DNA from: Bacilli bacterium
Lineage (GTDB): Bacteria; Bacillota_I; Bacilli_A; RF39; UBA660
Length of the DNA: 6,314 nt
Direction of reading: 5' to 3'
NCBI GenBank assembly: GCA_918219625.1
Contig: CAKJXT010000105.1
Span: forward strand, 1 to 6,314
Shown: positions 1 to 6,222 of the stretch, one piece after another
Layout: each line of letters opens with the position of its first letter
Numbering within the stretch: position 1 is the stretch's first letter
Notes under the pieces: model-generated
Told to the model about the DNA's origin: nothing
Seen by the model: the letters and a program-made list of their open reading frames with translations, nothing else
Databases searched by the model: none
Made by a program: the position numbers and the translations under genes

Positions 1-651
1 ATAATATACTATTTCATAAAAACATACCTAACAAAATATAATATCAATCTAATGGATATGTATAATTATATAAACAAAATAGAAAATATAGATATAATAA
101 ATAATATATTTAAATACATAACATTCATAACAATTGTAATAACACTTAGTATATATACATTTCTAAACTGGAATAAAATAAAAAATAAAATAAAATATCT
201 AAGTAATAGAACAACACTTGATTATTTAAAAAAAATAAATACAGAAATTGAAAAATATACATGTAGTTTTTTTACGCTAGTAATAATAACTATAATAGAA
301 TATACAATAATATTTTTAATAATAGGTCATCCTAATTATTTAATATTAGGACTTTTAGCAGGGATATTAAGTATAATACCAATAATAGGTGGAATAACAA
401 CAAACATAATAGCGTTAATAACAGCATTCGTAATAAACTATAGACTATTTATAAGAACACTTATAGGAATATTAATACTATCAATACTAGATGGATATAT
501 AATAAGCCCATTAATATATAGCAGAGGAACAAAGATACACCCAATACTAATAATATTATCAATATATATATTTAGTAAATTATTTGGAATATTAGGAACA
601 ATATTAGCAGTGCCAATATTAATTGTAATAATAAGTATAAAGAAAAAATGA
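1..651 (+). CDS. AI-2E family (PerM-like) transporter, C-terminal part, 5' end outside window
   Basis: Membrane protein of the AI-2E/PerM family. Members are multi-pass inner-membrane proteins; some export autoinducer-2 or act as Na+/H+ antiporters, but for most the substrate is unknown. The reading frame has no stop from base 1, so the gene begins left of the window and the ATGs at 52 and 58 are internal. 216 residues are visible. There is a membrane segment near residues 39-55, then a basic amphipathic stretch (58-86) where the family has its soluble loop. Four or more hydrophobic segments follow. Family signatures are the glycine-rich LGLLAG (116-121) leading into IPIIGG (126-131), SPLIYSRGTKIHP (169-181), and LFGILGTILAVP (194-205) next to a short basic C-terminus. 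It ends with UGA two bases before the stop of the convergent gmk. Family assignment is firm; substrate is not predictable. Confidence 0.88.
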   Translation: MIYYFIKTYLTKYNINLMDMYNYINKIENIDIINNIFKYITFITIVITLSIYTFLNWNKIKNKIKYLSNRTTLDYLKKINTEIEKYTCSFFTLVIITIIEYTIIFLIIGHPNYLILGLLAGILSIIPIIGGITTNIIALITAFVINYRLFIRTLIGILILSILDGYIISPLIYSRGTKIHPILIILSIYIFSKLFGILGTILAVPILIVIISIKKK

Positions 652-677
652 GGTTATAAATTAATATCCTCATTTTT
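644..677. terminator. Bidirectional intrinsic terminator shared by the AI-2E gene and gmk
   Basis: A perfect 10-bp inverted repeat, AAAAATGAGG at 644-653 and CCTCATTTTT at 668-677, encloses a 14-nt loop. The five innermost pairs hold the G/C pairs and the outer five are A:T, so transcripts in either direction give a hairpin ending in a short U run. The left arm includes the UGA stop of the AI-2E gene, and the right arm lies in the last codons of gmk. It is the only candidate terminator between these convergent genes. The 14-nt loop and the modest G/C core make it less strong than a textbook terminator. Confidence 0.72.
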
Positions 678-1334
678 CAAATCCTTATCAACTAAGAACT
701 CATGAATAATTTCCTCTTCATTACTAAGATGAACTTCTTCAATTCTATCAACCCTGCATTTCTCAGAAGTTATAATAGAATTAACCTTATTGACTGCATC
801 TTCCAATACATCATTAACAACAACATAGTTATACTTAGTTAATTCATTAATCTCTTTATATGCAGTTTTGAATCTTTCAATCATTTGCTCAGTATTCTCA
901 TAACCACGGTTAATCAAGCGTTTACGAATATCCTCCATAGTAGGAGCAAGAACAAAAATAAATATTGCTTCATCAATTTTTTCCTTTATTTGTAAAGCAC
1001 CTTGAATATCAATTACAAGAATAACATCATATCCTGCATCTAACTTTTCCTTAATATGTTCCTTAGGTGTTCCATAATAATCATTATAATGAACTTGAGC
1101 ATATTCAAGCATTTCATCATTACGAATCTTTTCTTCAAATTCCTCTTTAGTTATAAAGAAATAATCAACACCATCAACCTCATTACCACGTACAGGTCTA
1201 GAAGTACAAGAAACAGATACCCAAATATTTTTATTTATTTCTGCAAGACGACGACAAATAGTATCCTTGCCAGCACATGTAGGACCAGAAATAACAATCA
1301 AAGATCCTCTTTTTTTAGTTTTAATAATATTCAT
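654..1334 (-). CDS. gmk: Guanylate kinase
   Basis: Cytosolic enzyme that phosphorylates GMP (and dGMP) to GDP with ATP, an essential step in purine nucleotide supply. The 226-residue product has a P-loop GPTCAGKDT (17-25) and GMP-site residues S42, R46, R49 and Y58 in VSCTSRPVRGNEVDGVDYFF. It also has E77 in LEYAQV, the YYGTP loop (86-90), DIQG (109-112) and the RKRLINRG lid arginines (137-144). The start at 1334 is chosen because AAGGAG lies 5 nt upstream. A longer frame to a TTG at 1358 would begin inside the -10 box of the likely promoter. Oddities: the P-loop has T, C and D where family members usually read GPSGxGKGT, one extra residue lies before YYGT, and an acidic tail of about 25 residues follows the usual end (family length near 205). 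It is monocistronic here, away from the remA/rpoZ neighbours common in Firmicutes. A divergent paralogue is possible. Confidence 0.93.
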   Translation of the reverse strand: MNIIKTKKRGSLIVISGPTCAGKDTICRRLAEINKNIWVSVSCTSRPVRGNEVDGVDYFFITKEEFEEKIRNDEMLEYAQVHYNDYYGTPKEHIKEKLDAGYDVILVIDIQGALQIKEKIDEAIFIFVLAPTMEDIRKRLINRGYENTEQMIERFKTAYKEINELTKYNYVVVNDVLEDAVNKVNSIITSEKCRVDRIEEVHLSNEEEIIHEFLVDKDLKNEDINL

Positions 1335-1339
1335 AAAGA

Positions 1340-1345
1340 CTCCTT
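1340..1345 (-). promoter_or_regulatory. Ribosome binding site deciding the gmk start
   Basis: AAGGAG on the minus strand lies 5 nt before the ATG at 1334-1332. The alternative upstream TTG at 1358-1356 has no comparable site, so the shorter product is favoured. Confidence 0.85.
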
Positions 1346-1357
1346 TCAATTTCATCA

Positions 1358-1386
1358 ATTATAACACCAAAATAAAAAAATGTAAA
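1358..1386 (-). promoter_or_regulatory. Sigma-A type promoter of gmk
   Basis: On the minus strand, TTTACA (1386-1381, one mismatch to TTGACA) is followed after exactly 17 nt by a perfect TATAAT (1363-1358). Transcription should start near 1351, giving a leader of about 17 nt that contains the AAGGAG site and then the ATG at 1334. This is the best promoter match in the window. Confidence 0.8.
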
Positions 1387-1407
1387 CACATATGTAAAGT
1401 GTGTAAA
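1381..1407. repeat. Three TGTAAA repeats with a small ACACA/TGTGT dyad beside the gmk -35
   Basis: TGTAAA occurs at 1381-1386, 1393-1398 and 1402-1407. The first copy is the complement of the gmk -35 box. ACACA (1386-1390) and TGTGT (1400-1404) form a 5-bp dyad with a 9-nt centre, directly upstream of that -35 box. This could be an operator for either divergent gene, but in such AT-rich DNA it may be chance. Confidence 0.3.
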
Positions 1408-1444
1408 AATAATACATAAAATGACATAAACTGATACTAAAAAA

Positions 1445-1453
1445 TGATACAAT
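1445..1453 (+). promoter_or_regulatory. Likely extended -10 promoter of the transglutaminase-like gene
   Basis: TGATACAAT is an extended -10 (TG-n-TACAAT, one mismatch to TATAAT). No good -35 lies at 16-18 nt; the nearest match, ATGACA at 1421-1426, is 21 nt away. A transcript starting near 1460 would carry the AAGGAGG site at 1462-1468, 11 nt before the ATG at 1480. TGATAC also occurs at 1432-1437, so the -10 sits in a short direct repeat. Confidence 0.5.
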
Positions 1454-1479
1454 ATTAATATAAGGAGGCGATTATAAAT

Positions 1480-2796
1480 ATGAATATTTTAAATACTTTA
1501 ATCGTGTCCAAAGAAGACTTTAATGAAAAATTATTAAATAGAATAACAACAGAAAAATCATTAATAATAACTGGAGATTATAAACTAACAAGAGAAGACT
1601 ATAATAATATCTTACTACTTACAAATATTGAACAAATACAAGTAGAAGATATAGAAGACTTTAATCATGGCAATGAAATAAAAATAAAAGTAAATAGTAA
1701 TGTAGAATTCAAAACAGAAAGTTATAAAAAATTAAAAATAAATAAAATGGAAAACTATAATAAAACATCACTATCTTTAACAATAGGGGAAGACACAGAA
1801 GAAGATTTCAATAAATTATTAAATCACATAAATGACTTAGAATTATTAAACATTAAACTAGAAAACAAAAGCACAGACAAAATAATAGAAATGGTTTATA
1901 AAATAGAAAACAAAATAAATAAAAAACTACAATTCGTAAATGTAATAACACAAAATCAAACAATAAAAGAAATAGAAAAACTAAGATTTCTAGAAGACGA
2001 TAGAATAATAAAAATTTGGTATGAAGATGGAATTACAGACTGCTCCGTAGATGAATTCATAACAATGAGAAAAAATATAGATAAAATAGTAAACGAAATA
2101 AAAGAAAAAAATCTATCAAACTTAGAAAAAATAATATATGCATATGATATAGTAAAAAAATATAACTACAAAGGATCAAACAACATGGATGGAAGACAAC
2201 TTCATAAAATATTCACAACAGATAACTTAGTATGTTCAGGATACTCAAGAATAATATCACAAGTACTAGAAGAACTAAATATACAATCAGGAATATATAA
2301 ACTAATGACAAAAGACAATGTGCTACATGCAAGAAGCTTTGTACATATAGTAGATGATAAATACAATGTTGATGCATTATACTCAATGGAACCAACATGG
2401 GAAAGCAAACTAAACGATGACTTCGCATATAGTATGTTTCTAACACCAATAACAAAACTAAAAGAAACATTCCCAAATGAAACTTTTAGAGAAGATATAG
2501 ATGTACTATGTGGTGAAAAGAAACTAAATGAAATTAGCCTAAGAGATAAAATTTCACTATATCAATTCTTTAAAAACAAAGACTTAACTCAACAAGAAAT
2601 AGATAATGTAATTAATAAAGCAAATAAAGAAGTAACGCTAAATGCATTTAGTGAAGCTCTAATAAATGTTAAAACTTGTGAAGGTCTAAAAAGAAATGTA
2701 GTAGAACTAAACGTTCCAAAAATAATAAAATACAACACTAACTTAATAAACTATATAAATAACAATATTGGAACTAAAATAGAATTCTTTAAATAA
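1480..2796 (+). CDS. Transglutaminase-like (papain-fold) cytosolic protein of unknown function
   Basis: The 438-residue protein has a transglutaminase-like core at about 210-310. Visible features are the helix LEKIIYAYDIVKKYNYKG, the nucleophile in VCSGYS (C252), HARSFVHI (H283) and YNVDALYSMEPTWES (D298). These match the Cys-His-Asp triad spacing of the superfamily (GxCxGYA, HAWN, VDPTW). Such folds act as proteases, peptidases, amidases or crosslinkers, and the substrate cannot be read from the sequence. There is no signal peptide or membrane segment, so it should be cytosolic. Residues 1-200 alternate Asp/Glu/Lys-rich strands and helices, and I recognise no family there. The C-terminal 110 residues are also unassigned. 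A start at 1480 is supported by AAGGAGG 11 nt upstream. It has its own promoter and terminator, so it is monocistronic. No frameshift or missing triad residue is seen, so it is probably active. Confidence 0.82.
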   Translation: MNILNTLIVSKEDFNEKLLNRITTEKSLIITGDYKLTREDYNNILLLTNIEQIQVEDIEDFNHGNEIKIKVNSNVEFKTESYKKLKINKMENYNKTSLSLTIGEDTEEDFNKLLNHINDLELLNIKLENKSTDKIIEMVYKIENKINKKLQFVNVITQNQTIKEIEKLRFLEDDRIIKIWYEDGITDCSVDEFITMRKNIDKIVNEIKEKNLSNLEKIIYAYDIVKKYNYKGSNNMDGRQLHKIFTTDNLVCSGYSRIISQVLEELNIQSGIYKLMTKDNVLHARSFVHIVDDKYNVDALYSMEPTWESKLNDDFAYSMFLTPITKLKETFPNETFREDIDVLCGEKKLNEISLRDKISLYQFFKNKDLTQQEIDNVINKANKEVTLNAFSEALINVKTCEGLKRNVVELNVPKIIKYNTNLINYINNNIGTKIEFFK

Positions 2797-2818
2797 GCAA
2801 ATTTTTGCTTATTTTTTT
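2791..2818 (+). terminator. Intrinsic terminator after the transglutaminase-like gene
   Basis: AAATAAGCA (2791-2799) pairs with TGCTTATTT (2806-2814) around a 6-nt loop, and the downstream T run extends to 2818. The UAA stop of the gene (2794-2796) is inside the left arm. The A-rich left arm and T-rich right arm could also end transcription from the other strand. Confidence 0.85.
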
Positions 2819-2838
2819 GTGCAAAAAAAGTATTTATA

Positions 2839-2847
2839 TGGTAAAAT
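2839..2847 (+). promoter_or_regulatory. Possible extended -10 promoter of yqeG-yqeH
   Basis: TGGTAAAAT is a TG-n plus TAAAAT (one mismatch to TATAAT). The only -35-like sequence nearby is TTGTGC at 2817-2822, 19 nt upstream and poor. Because a terminator ends at 2818, yqeG needs a promoter in this gap, which supports the call. Confidence 0.42.
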
Positions 2848-2873
2848 TAATATAGTGCGTTAAGAGGTGAAAT

Positions 2874-3395
2874 ATGGAAAAATATATACCAGACTTATAT
2901 GTAAAAAGCGTATACTACGTAGACTATGATAAATTAAAAGAAAGAGGAATAAAATGTATTCTATTTGATCTAGATAATACAATCGCACCACTTTCTTTAA
3001 AACAACCAAATAAAAAAATAAAAGATTTGTTTATTAAATTAAAAAATATGGGATTTAAAGTAATAATATTTTCAAACAGTGGTAAAACAAGACTAAAACC
3101 ATTTAAAGATGAATTAGAAGTAGACTGTGCATTTAACTGTAAAAAACCAATGAAAAATAAATTCAACCTAATACTAAAAGAATACCATTTCCAAGAAAGT
3201 GAAGTAGTAATAATTGGAGACAATATAATAACAGATGTATTAGGCGGAAATAAAATAGGGATTACAACAATACTTGTAAACCCTATAAGTCCAAAAGAAA
3301 AATTAACAACAAAAATATGTAGAAAATATGAAAAACATATAATGAAAAAACTAGCTAAACAAGAACTATTCTATAGAGGTAAATACTATGAGTAA
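2874..3395 (+). CDS. yqeG: YqeG family HAD-type phosphatase
   Basis: A cytosolic HAD-superfamily phosphohydrolase of the YqeG family (IIIA subfamily). Its physiological substrate is not established, but the gene is nearly always next to yqeH in Firmicutes, suggesting a link to ribosome assembly or nucleotide metabolism. The 173-residue protein has all HAD motifs: FDLDNT (D32, D34), IFSNS with S67, the KKPM lysine (K91) and GDNIITDVLGG (D116, D121). GDNIITDVLGGN matches the YqeG-specific loop closely. The length is normal for the family. The start at 2874 has AGAGGTGA just upstream. The last 8 bases overlap the start of yqeH, indicating translational coupling. Confidence 0.9.
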   Translation: MEKYIPDLYVKSVYYVDYDKLKERGIKCILFDLDNTIAPLSLKQPNKKIKDLFIKLKNMGFKVIIFSNSGKTRLKPFKDELEVDCAFNCKKPMKNKFNLILKEYHFQESEVVIIGDNIITDVLGGNKIGITTILVNPISPKEKLTTKICRKYEKHIMKKLAKQELFYRGKYYE

Positions 3396-4365
3396 ATGTA
3401 TAGGATGTGGAATAGAACTTCAAAATAATGATAAAACAAAAATTGGATACACAACAAATATAGAAAAATCATTATGTGAAAGATGCTTTAGAATAGAAAA
3501 CTATGGTGAATACAAAAAAGTAACCAAAGACAATAATGAATATATAAATATTCTAAAAGAAATAAATAAAACAAAAGACTTAGTAGTATTAGTACTAGAT
3601 ATATTTAATTTAACAGAAAATATAAATGTTATAAAAGAAAATATAAGTAATGATATATTACTTGTAATAACAAAAAGAGATATACTTCCTAAAAGTGTAC
3701 ATGATGAAAAATTAATAGAATATATCAAGAACTATAATTTAAAAATAAAAGATCAAGTAGTAATAAGTAGTTATAAAAACTATAACTTTGATGAATTATA
3801 TGAAAAAATAAACAACTATAAAAAATCTAAAAATGTATATGTAATAGGATTTACAAATGCAGGCAAAAGTACAATGATAAATAAGCTTATATATAATTAC
3901 TCAGATAATGATACAAAAATAACAACAAGTATTATGCCTTCAACAACACTAGATAAAATAGAAATAAATCTAAATGAAAATTTAACTATAATAGACACAC
4001 CAGGATTACTATGTGAAAAAAGCTTTTATGATATCTTAGAAGGAAAAGATCTAAAAAAAATAATACCAAAAAAAGAAATAAAACCAATAAGCTATCAAAT
4101 AAAAGAAAAACAATATATAGTAATAGATAAATACGCAATTATTGAAGCAGAAAATATAAATATGGTTCTATTTATGTCAAATAGTCTAAATATAAAAAGA
4201 TTTTATAAAAAGCCAGAAACAAAATTAAAAGAAAGAAATATAAAAATAGATAATAATGACTTAGTAATAAATGGACTAGGATTTATAAAATGTATAGGCA
4301 AGTCTAATATAAAAATATATACATACGATGAAATATCAGTAACAACAAGAAAAAACTTGATTTAA
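3388..4365 (+). CDS. yqeH: Ribosome biogenesis GTPase YqeH
   Basis: A circularly permuted GTPase required for assembly of the 30S ribosomal subunit in Bacillus. The N-terminus carries a four-cysteine zinc knuckle, C4-x2-C7 and C30-x2-C33, in the family context CERCFRIENY. The GTPase motifs then occur in permuted order: G4 TKRD (95-98), G5 SSYK (127-130), P-loop GFTNAGKST (154-162), the G2-region threonines in MPSTTLDKI (183-191) and G3 DTPG (203-206). A C-terminal RNA-binding-type region follows. At 325 residues it is somewhat shorter than the Bacillus protein (about 366). It starts inside yqeG with AGAGGT 7 nt before the ATG. The genes that usually follow in Firmicutes (aroE, yhbY/yqeI, nadD) are absent, and a small membrane protein gene comes next. 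No hairpin terminator is seen after it. Confidence 0.95.
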   Translation: MSKCIGCGIELQNNDKTKIGYTTNIEKSLCERCFRIENYGEYKKVTKDNNEYINILKEINKTKDLVVLVLDIFNLTENINVIKENISNDILLVITKRDILPKSVHDEKLIEYIKNYNLKIKDQVVISSYKNYNFDELYEKINNYKKSKNVYVIGFTNAGKSTMINKLIYNYSDNDTKITTSIMPSTTLDKIEINLNENLTIIDTPGLLCEKSFYDILEGKDLKKIIPKKEIKPISYQIKEKQYIVIDKYAIIEAENINMVLFMSNSLNIKRFYKKPETKLKERNIKIDNNDLVINGLGFIKCIGKSNIKIYTYDEISVTTRKNLI

Positions 4366-4385
4366 ATTAAATTAAATAATATACT
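4357..4385 (+). promoter_or_regulatory. Possible promoter for the membrane protein-hisS-aspS unit
   Basis: TTGATT (4357-4362, at the end of yqeH) and TATACT (4380-4385, one mismatch to TATAAT) are separated by exactly 17 nt. The predicted start near 4392 leaves a leader of about 15 nt with AGGTGG (4396-4401), 5 nt before the ATG at 4407. Readthrough from yqeH is equally possible, since no terminator is visible in this 41-nt gap. Confidence 0.38.
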
Positions 4386-4406
4386 ATAAGGCTGTAGGTG
4401 GAATGA

Positions 4407-4934
4407 ATGAGCTATGATGAACTAAATGATGTAATAGAAAAAATGCTAACGATAAAAGAAAATGCTATAGAATATAAGGAAACAAAAAAGATATCAAATT
4501 ATACAAAAGAAATATATATACTAAGTGTAATAGCAGTAATAACTCTATTAATAAATATAGGCAATCTTACTAATATATTTTTAATTAATTCGCTACAAGT
4601 AGCTGCAATACTATCTATTGGACTAGTTATAAAAAAATATACAAATCTAAAAGCAAAAAGAAAACAAATTAAAAGTAAGTTTCCACAAATAAATTTCAAA
4701 AAATATTATATAAAAGAAAATCAAAAAACAATATTGCGTCTATTGGCGCAAAAAACACAATATGCTAGGGCTGAACAAGAAAAAGCAAGAAGGCAAAAGT
4801 TCGAAGAACAACTAAATCAAATGAAAAATACAAAGCCAATAGAACTAGCATGTCAAGCACCACCAGTACATAATCAAGAACCAGATACAAAAGGACGTGT
4901 AAAAAGTATTGGTACATTAAAAAGGAGAGGATAA
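4407..4934 (+). CDS. Small membrane protein of unknown function
   Basis: A 175-residue protein that I do not recognise. The first 34 residues are a charged helix. Two hydrophobic segments (about 36-51 and 57-75) are joined by a short polar turn and form a membrane hairpin. By the positive-inside rule, both ends should be cytosolic, because lysine-rich stretches follow the second segment. Residues 76-140 are strongly charged and probably helical, possibly coiled coil (QKTQYARAEQEKARRQKFEE). The last 35 residues are proline-containing and likely disordered. The start is supported by AGGTGG 5 nt upstream. It ends 1 nt before hisS, and its last codons (KRRG) supply the hisS ribosome binding site. 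That makes it a true member of this operon. Tethering a cytosolic partner to the membrane is one idea, but it is inference only. Confidence 0.75.
   Translation: MSYDELNDVIEKMLTIKENAIEYKETKKISNYTKEIYILSVIAVITLLINIGNLTNIFLINSLQVAAILSIGLVIKKYTNLKAKRKQIKSKFPQINFKKYYIKENQKTILRLLAQKTQYARAEQEKARRQKFEEQLNQMKNTKPIELACQAPPVHNQEPDTKGRVKSIGTLKRRG
4922..4930 (+). promoter_or_regulatory. Ribosome binding site of hisS inside the upstream gene
   Basis: AAGGAGAGG lies 5 nt before the hisS ATG and is read as codons near the end of the membrane protein gene, which stops at 4934. The 1-nt gap implies that ribosomes finishing the upstream gene can restart on hisS. Confidence 0.85.
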
Positions 4935-4935
4935 C

Positions 4936-6222
4936 ATGATACAAAAACCAAAAGGAACATATGATGTCTTTGGAAAAAAAGGAAAAGACCTTTTATATAT
5001 ACACGATATAATACAAGTATTAATGGAAAAATATAACTATGAATATATGAGAACACCAATGTTCGAATCAAGTGAATTATTCCATAGAGGTGTAGGAGAA
5101 ACAACAGACATAGTATCAAAGGAAACATATGACTTCAAGGATAGAGGAGACAGAAATATGACTCTAAGACCAGAAGGAACTGCAGGAATAGTTAGAAGTT
5201 ACATAGAAAATAAAATGTATGGAAATCCTAACCAACCTGTAAAAGCATGGTACTATGGATCAATGTTTAGATATGAACGTCCACAAGCAGGAAGATATAG
5301 AGAGCTAAATCAATTTGGTGTAGAAGTATTTGGTTCAAATGATCCACTAATGGACGCAGAAGTAATAAGTATTCCAGTAAACTTATATAAAATACTAGGA
5401 CTTAAAGGAATAAAAGTAAATATAAATACACTAGGAGATATAGAATCAAGACTAAAATATAGAGAAGCACTTCTAGAATACTTTAAGCCACATTTAAATG
5501 AATTATGTGAAGACTGTAGAAACAGATATGAAACAAATCCATTAAGAATACTAGACTGTAAAGTGGATCATGAACTAGATATAATGAAAAATGCTCCAAA
5601 AATAAGTGACTATTTAAATGAAACAAGTATTAATCATTTTAATAAAGTAAAAGAATATCTAGAATCAATGGGAATAGACTACGAGGTAAATGAAAATCTA
5701 GTAAGAGGACTAGACTACTATACACATACAGTATTTGAAATAGAAGCTCAAGTAGAAGGATTTGGAAGCCAAAACGTATTATGTGGTGGTGGAAGATACG
5801 ATGGACTAGTAAATACACTAGGAGGACCACAAACTCCTGGAGTAGGATTCGCTACAGGTATAGAAAGACTATTAACAGCTCTAGAATATGAAAATAAACT
5901 ACCAAGTGATAATGATAGTGTAGATACATATATAATTCCAATGGATGAAGAATCAAAAAAACTAGGAATAAAAATAACAAACATCTTAAGAATGAATGGA
6001 TTTACAAGCGAAATAGACGGAATGTCTAGAAACATAAAAGGAAACTTCAAACAAGCAGATAGACTAGGCGCAAAATACGTAATAATAATTGGAGAAGAAG
6101 AAGTAAAATCAAATATTCTAACAATTAAAAACAATAATACAAAAGAAGAATATAAAATGAACTTAGAAGAACTAATAGACTTCTTAGACGAAAACATAGA
6201 GGAGGATCATCATGAAGATTAA
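4936..6222 (+). CDS. hisS: Histidyl-tRNA synthetase
   Basis: A cytosolic class II synthetase that charges tRNA-His with histidine through a histidyl-adenylate; the family is homodimeric. The 428 residues match the usual bacterial length. The N-terminus reads KPKGTYDV, as is typical. Motif 2 is FRYERPQAGRYRELNQFGVE (111-130). The histidine-specific signatures are RGLDYYTHT (257-265) and GGGRYDGL (284-291), and motif 3 is GVGFATGIERL (302-312). An anticodon-binding domain follows (about 330-415), starting near VDTYIIPM. The short tail DENIEEDHHED is acidic, and its last codons overlap the next gene by 11 nt. The pairing hisS-aspS is common in Firmicutes. No T-box leader precedes this unit, although T-boxes often control this pair in other Firmicutes. 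No key residue is missing. Confidence 0.98.
   Translation: MIQKPKGTYDVFGKKGKDLLYIHDIIQVLMEKYNYEYMRTPMFESSELFHRGVGETTDIVSKETYDFKDRGDRNMTLRPEGTAGIVRSYIENKMYGNPNQPVKAWYYGSMFRYERPQAGRYRELNQFGVEVFGSNDPLMDAEVISIPVNLYKILGLKGIKVNINTLGDIESRLKYREALLEYFKPHLNELCEDCRNRYETNPLRILDCKVDHELDIMKNAPKISDYLNETSINHFNKVKEYLESMGIDYEVNENLVRGLDYYTHTVFEIEAQVEGFGSQNVLCGGGRYDGLVNTLGGPQTPGVGFATGIERLLTALEYENKLPSDNDSVDTYIIPMDEESKKLGIKITNILRMNGFTSEIDGMSRNIKGNFKQADRLGAKYVIIIGEEEVKSNILTIKNNNTKEEYKMNLEELIDFLDENIEEDHHED
6198..6205 (+). promoter_or_regulatory. Ribosome binding site of the aspartyl-tRNA synthetase gene inside hisS
   Basis: AGAGGAGG lies 6 nt before the ATG at 6212 and is part of the last hisS codons. It supports the overlapping start and shows the two synthetase genes are translationally coupled. 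Confidence 0.85.

Noticed and set aside
1056..1364. Plus-strand open frame of about 100 codons opposite gmk
   Set aside because: It lies antisense to the well-supported guanylate kinase, has no ribosome binding site, and reads as low-complexity Ile/Thr/Arg/Phe text.
2202..2476. Minus-strand open frames opposite the transglutaminase core
   Set aside because: They are hydrophobic translations of the reverse strand without start signals, overlapping the catalytic region of a supported gene.
4366..4406. A T-box leader controlling hisS-aspS
   Set aside because: The gap before the operon is only 41 nt and no T-box consensus or antiterminator hairpin is visible. hisS itself follows its upstream neighbour by 1 nt.
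5748..6197. Minus-strand open frame of about 150 codons opposite hisS
   Set aside because: It mirrors the hisS codons (Ser/Phe/Leu-rich), has no recognisable domain, and lies wholly within a gene with every expected motif.
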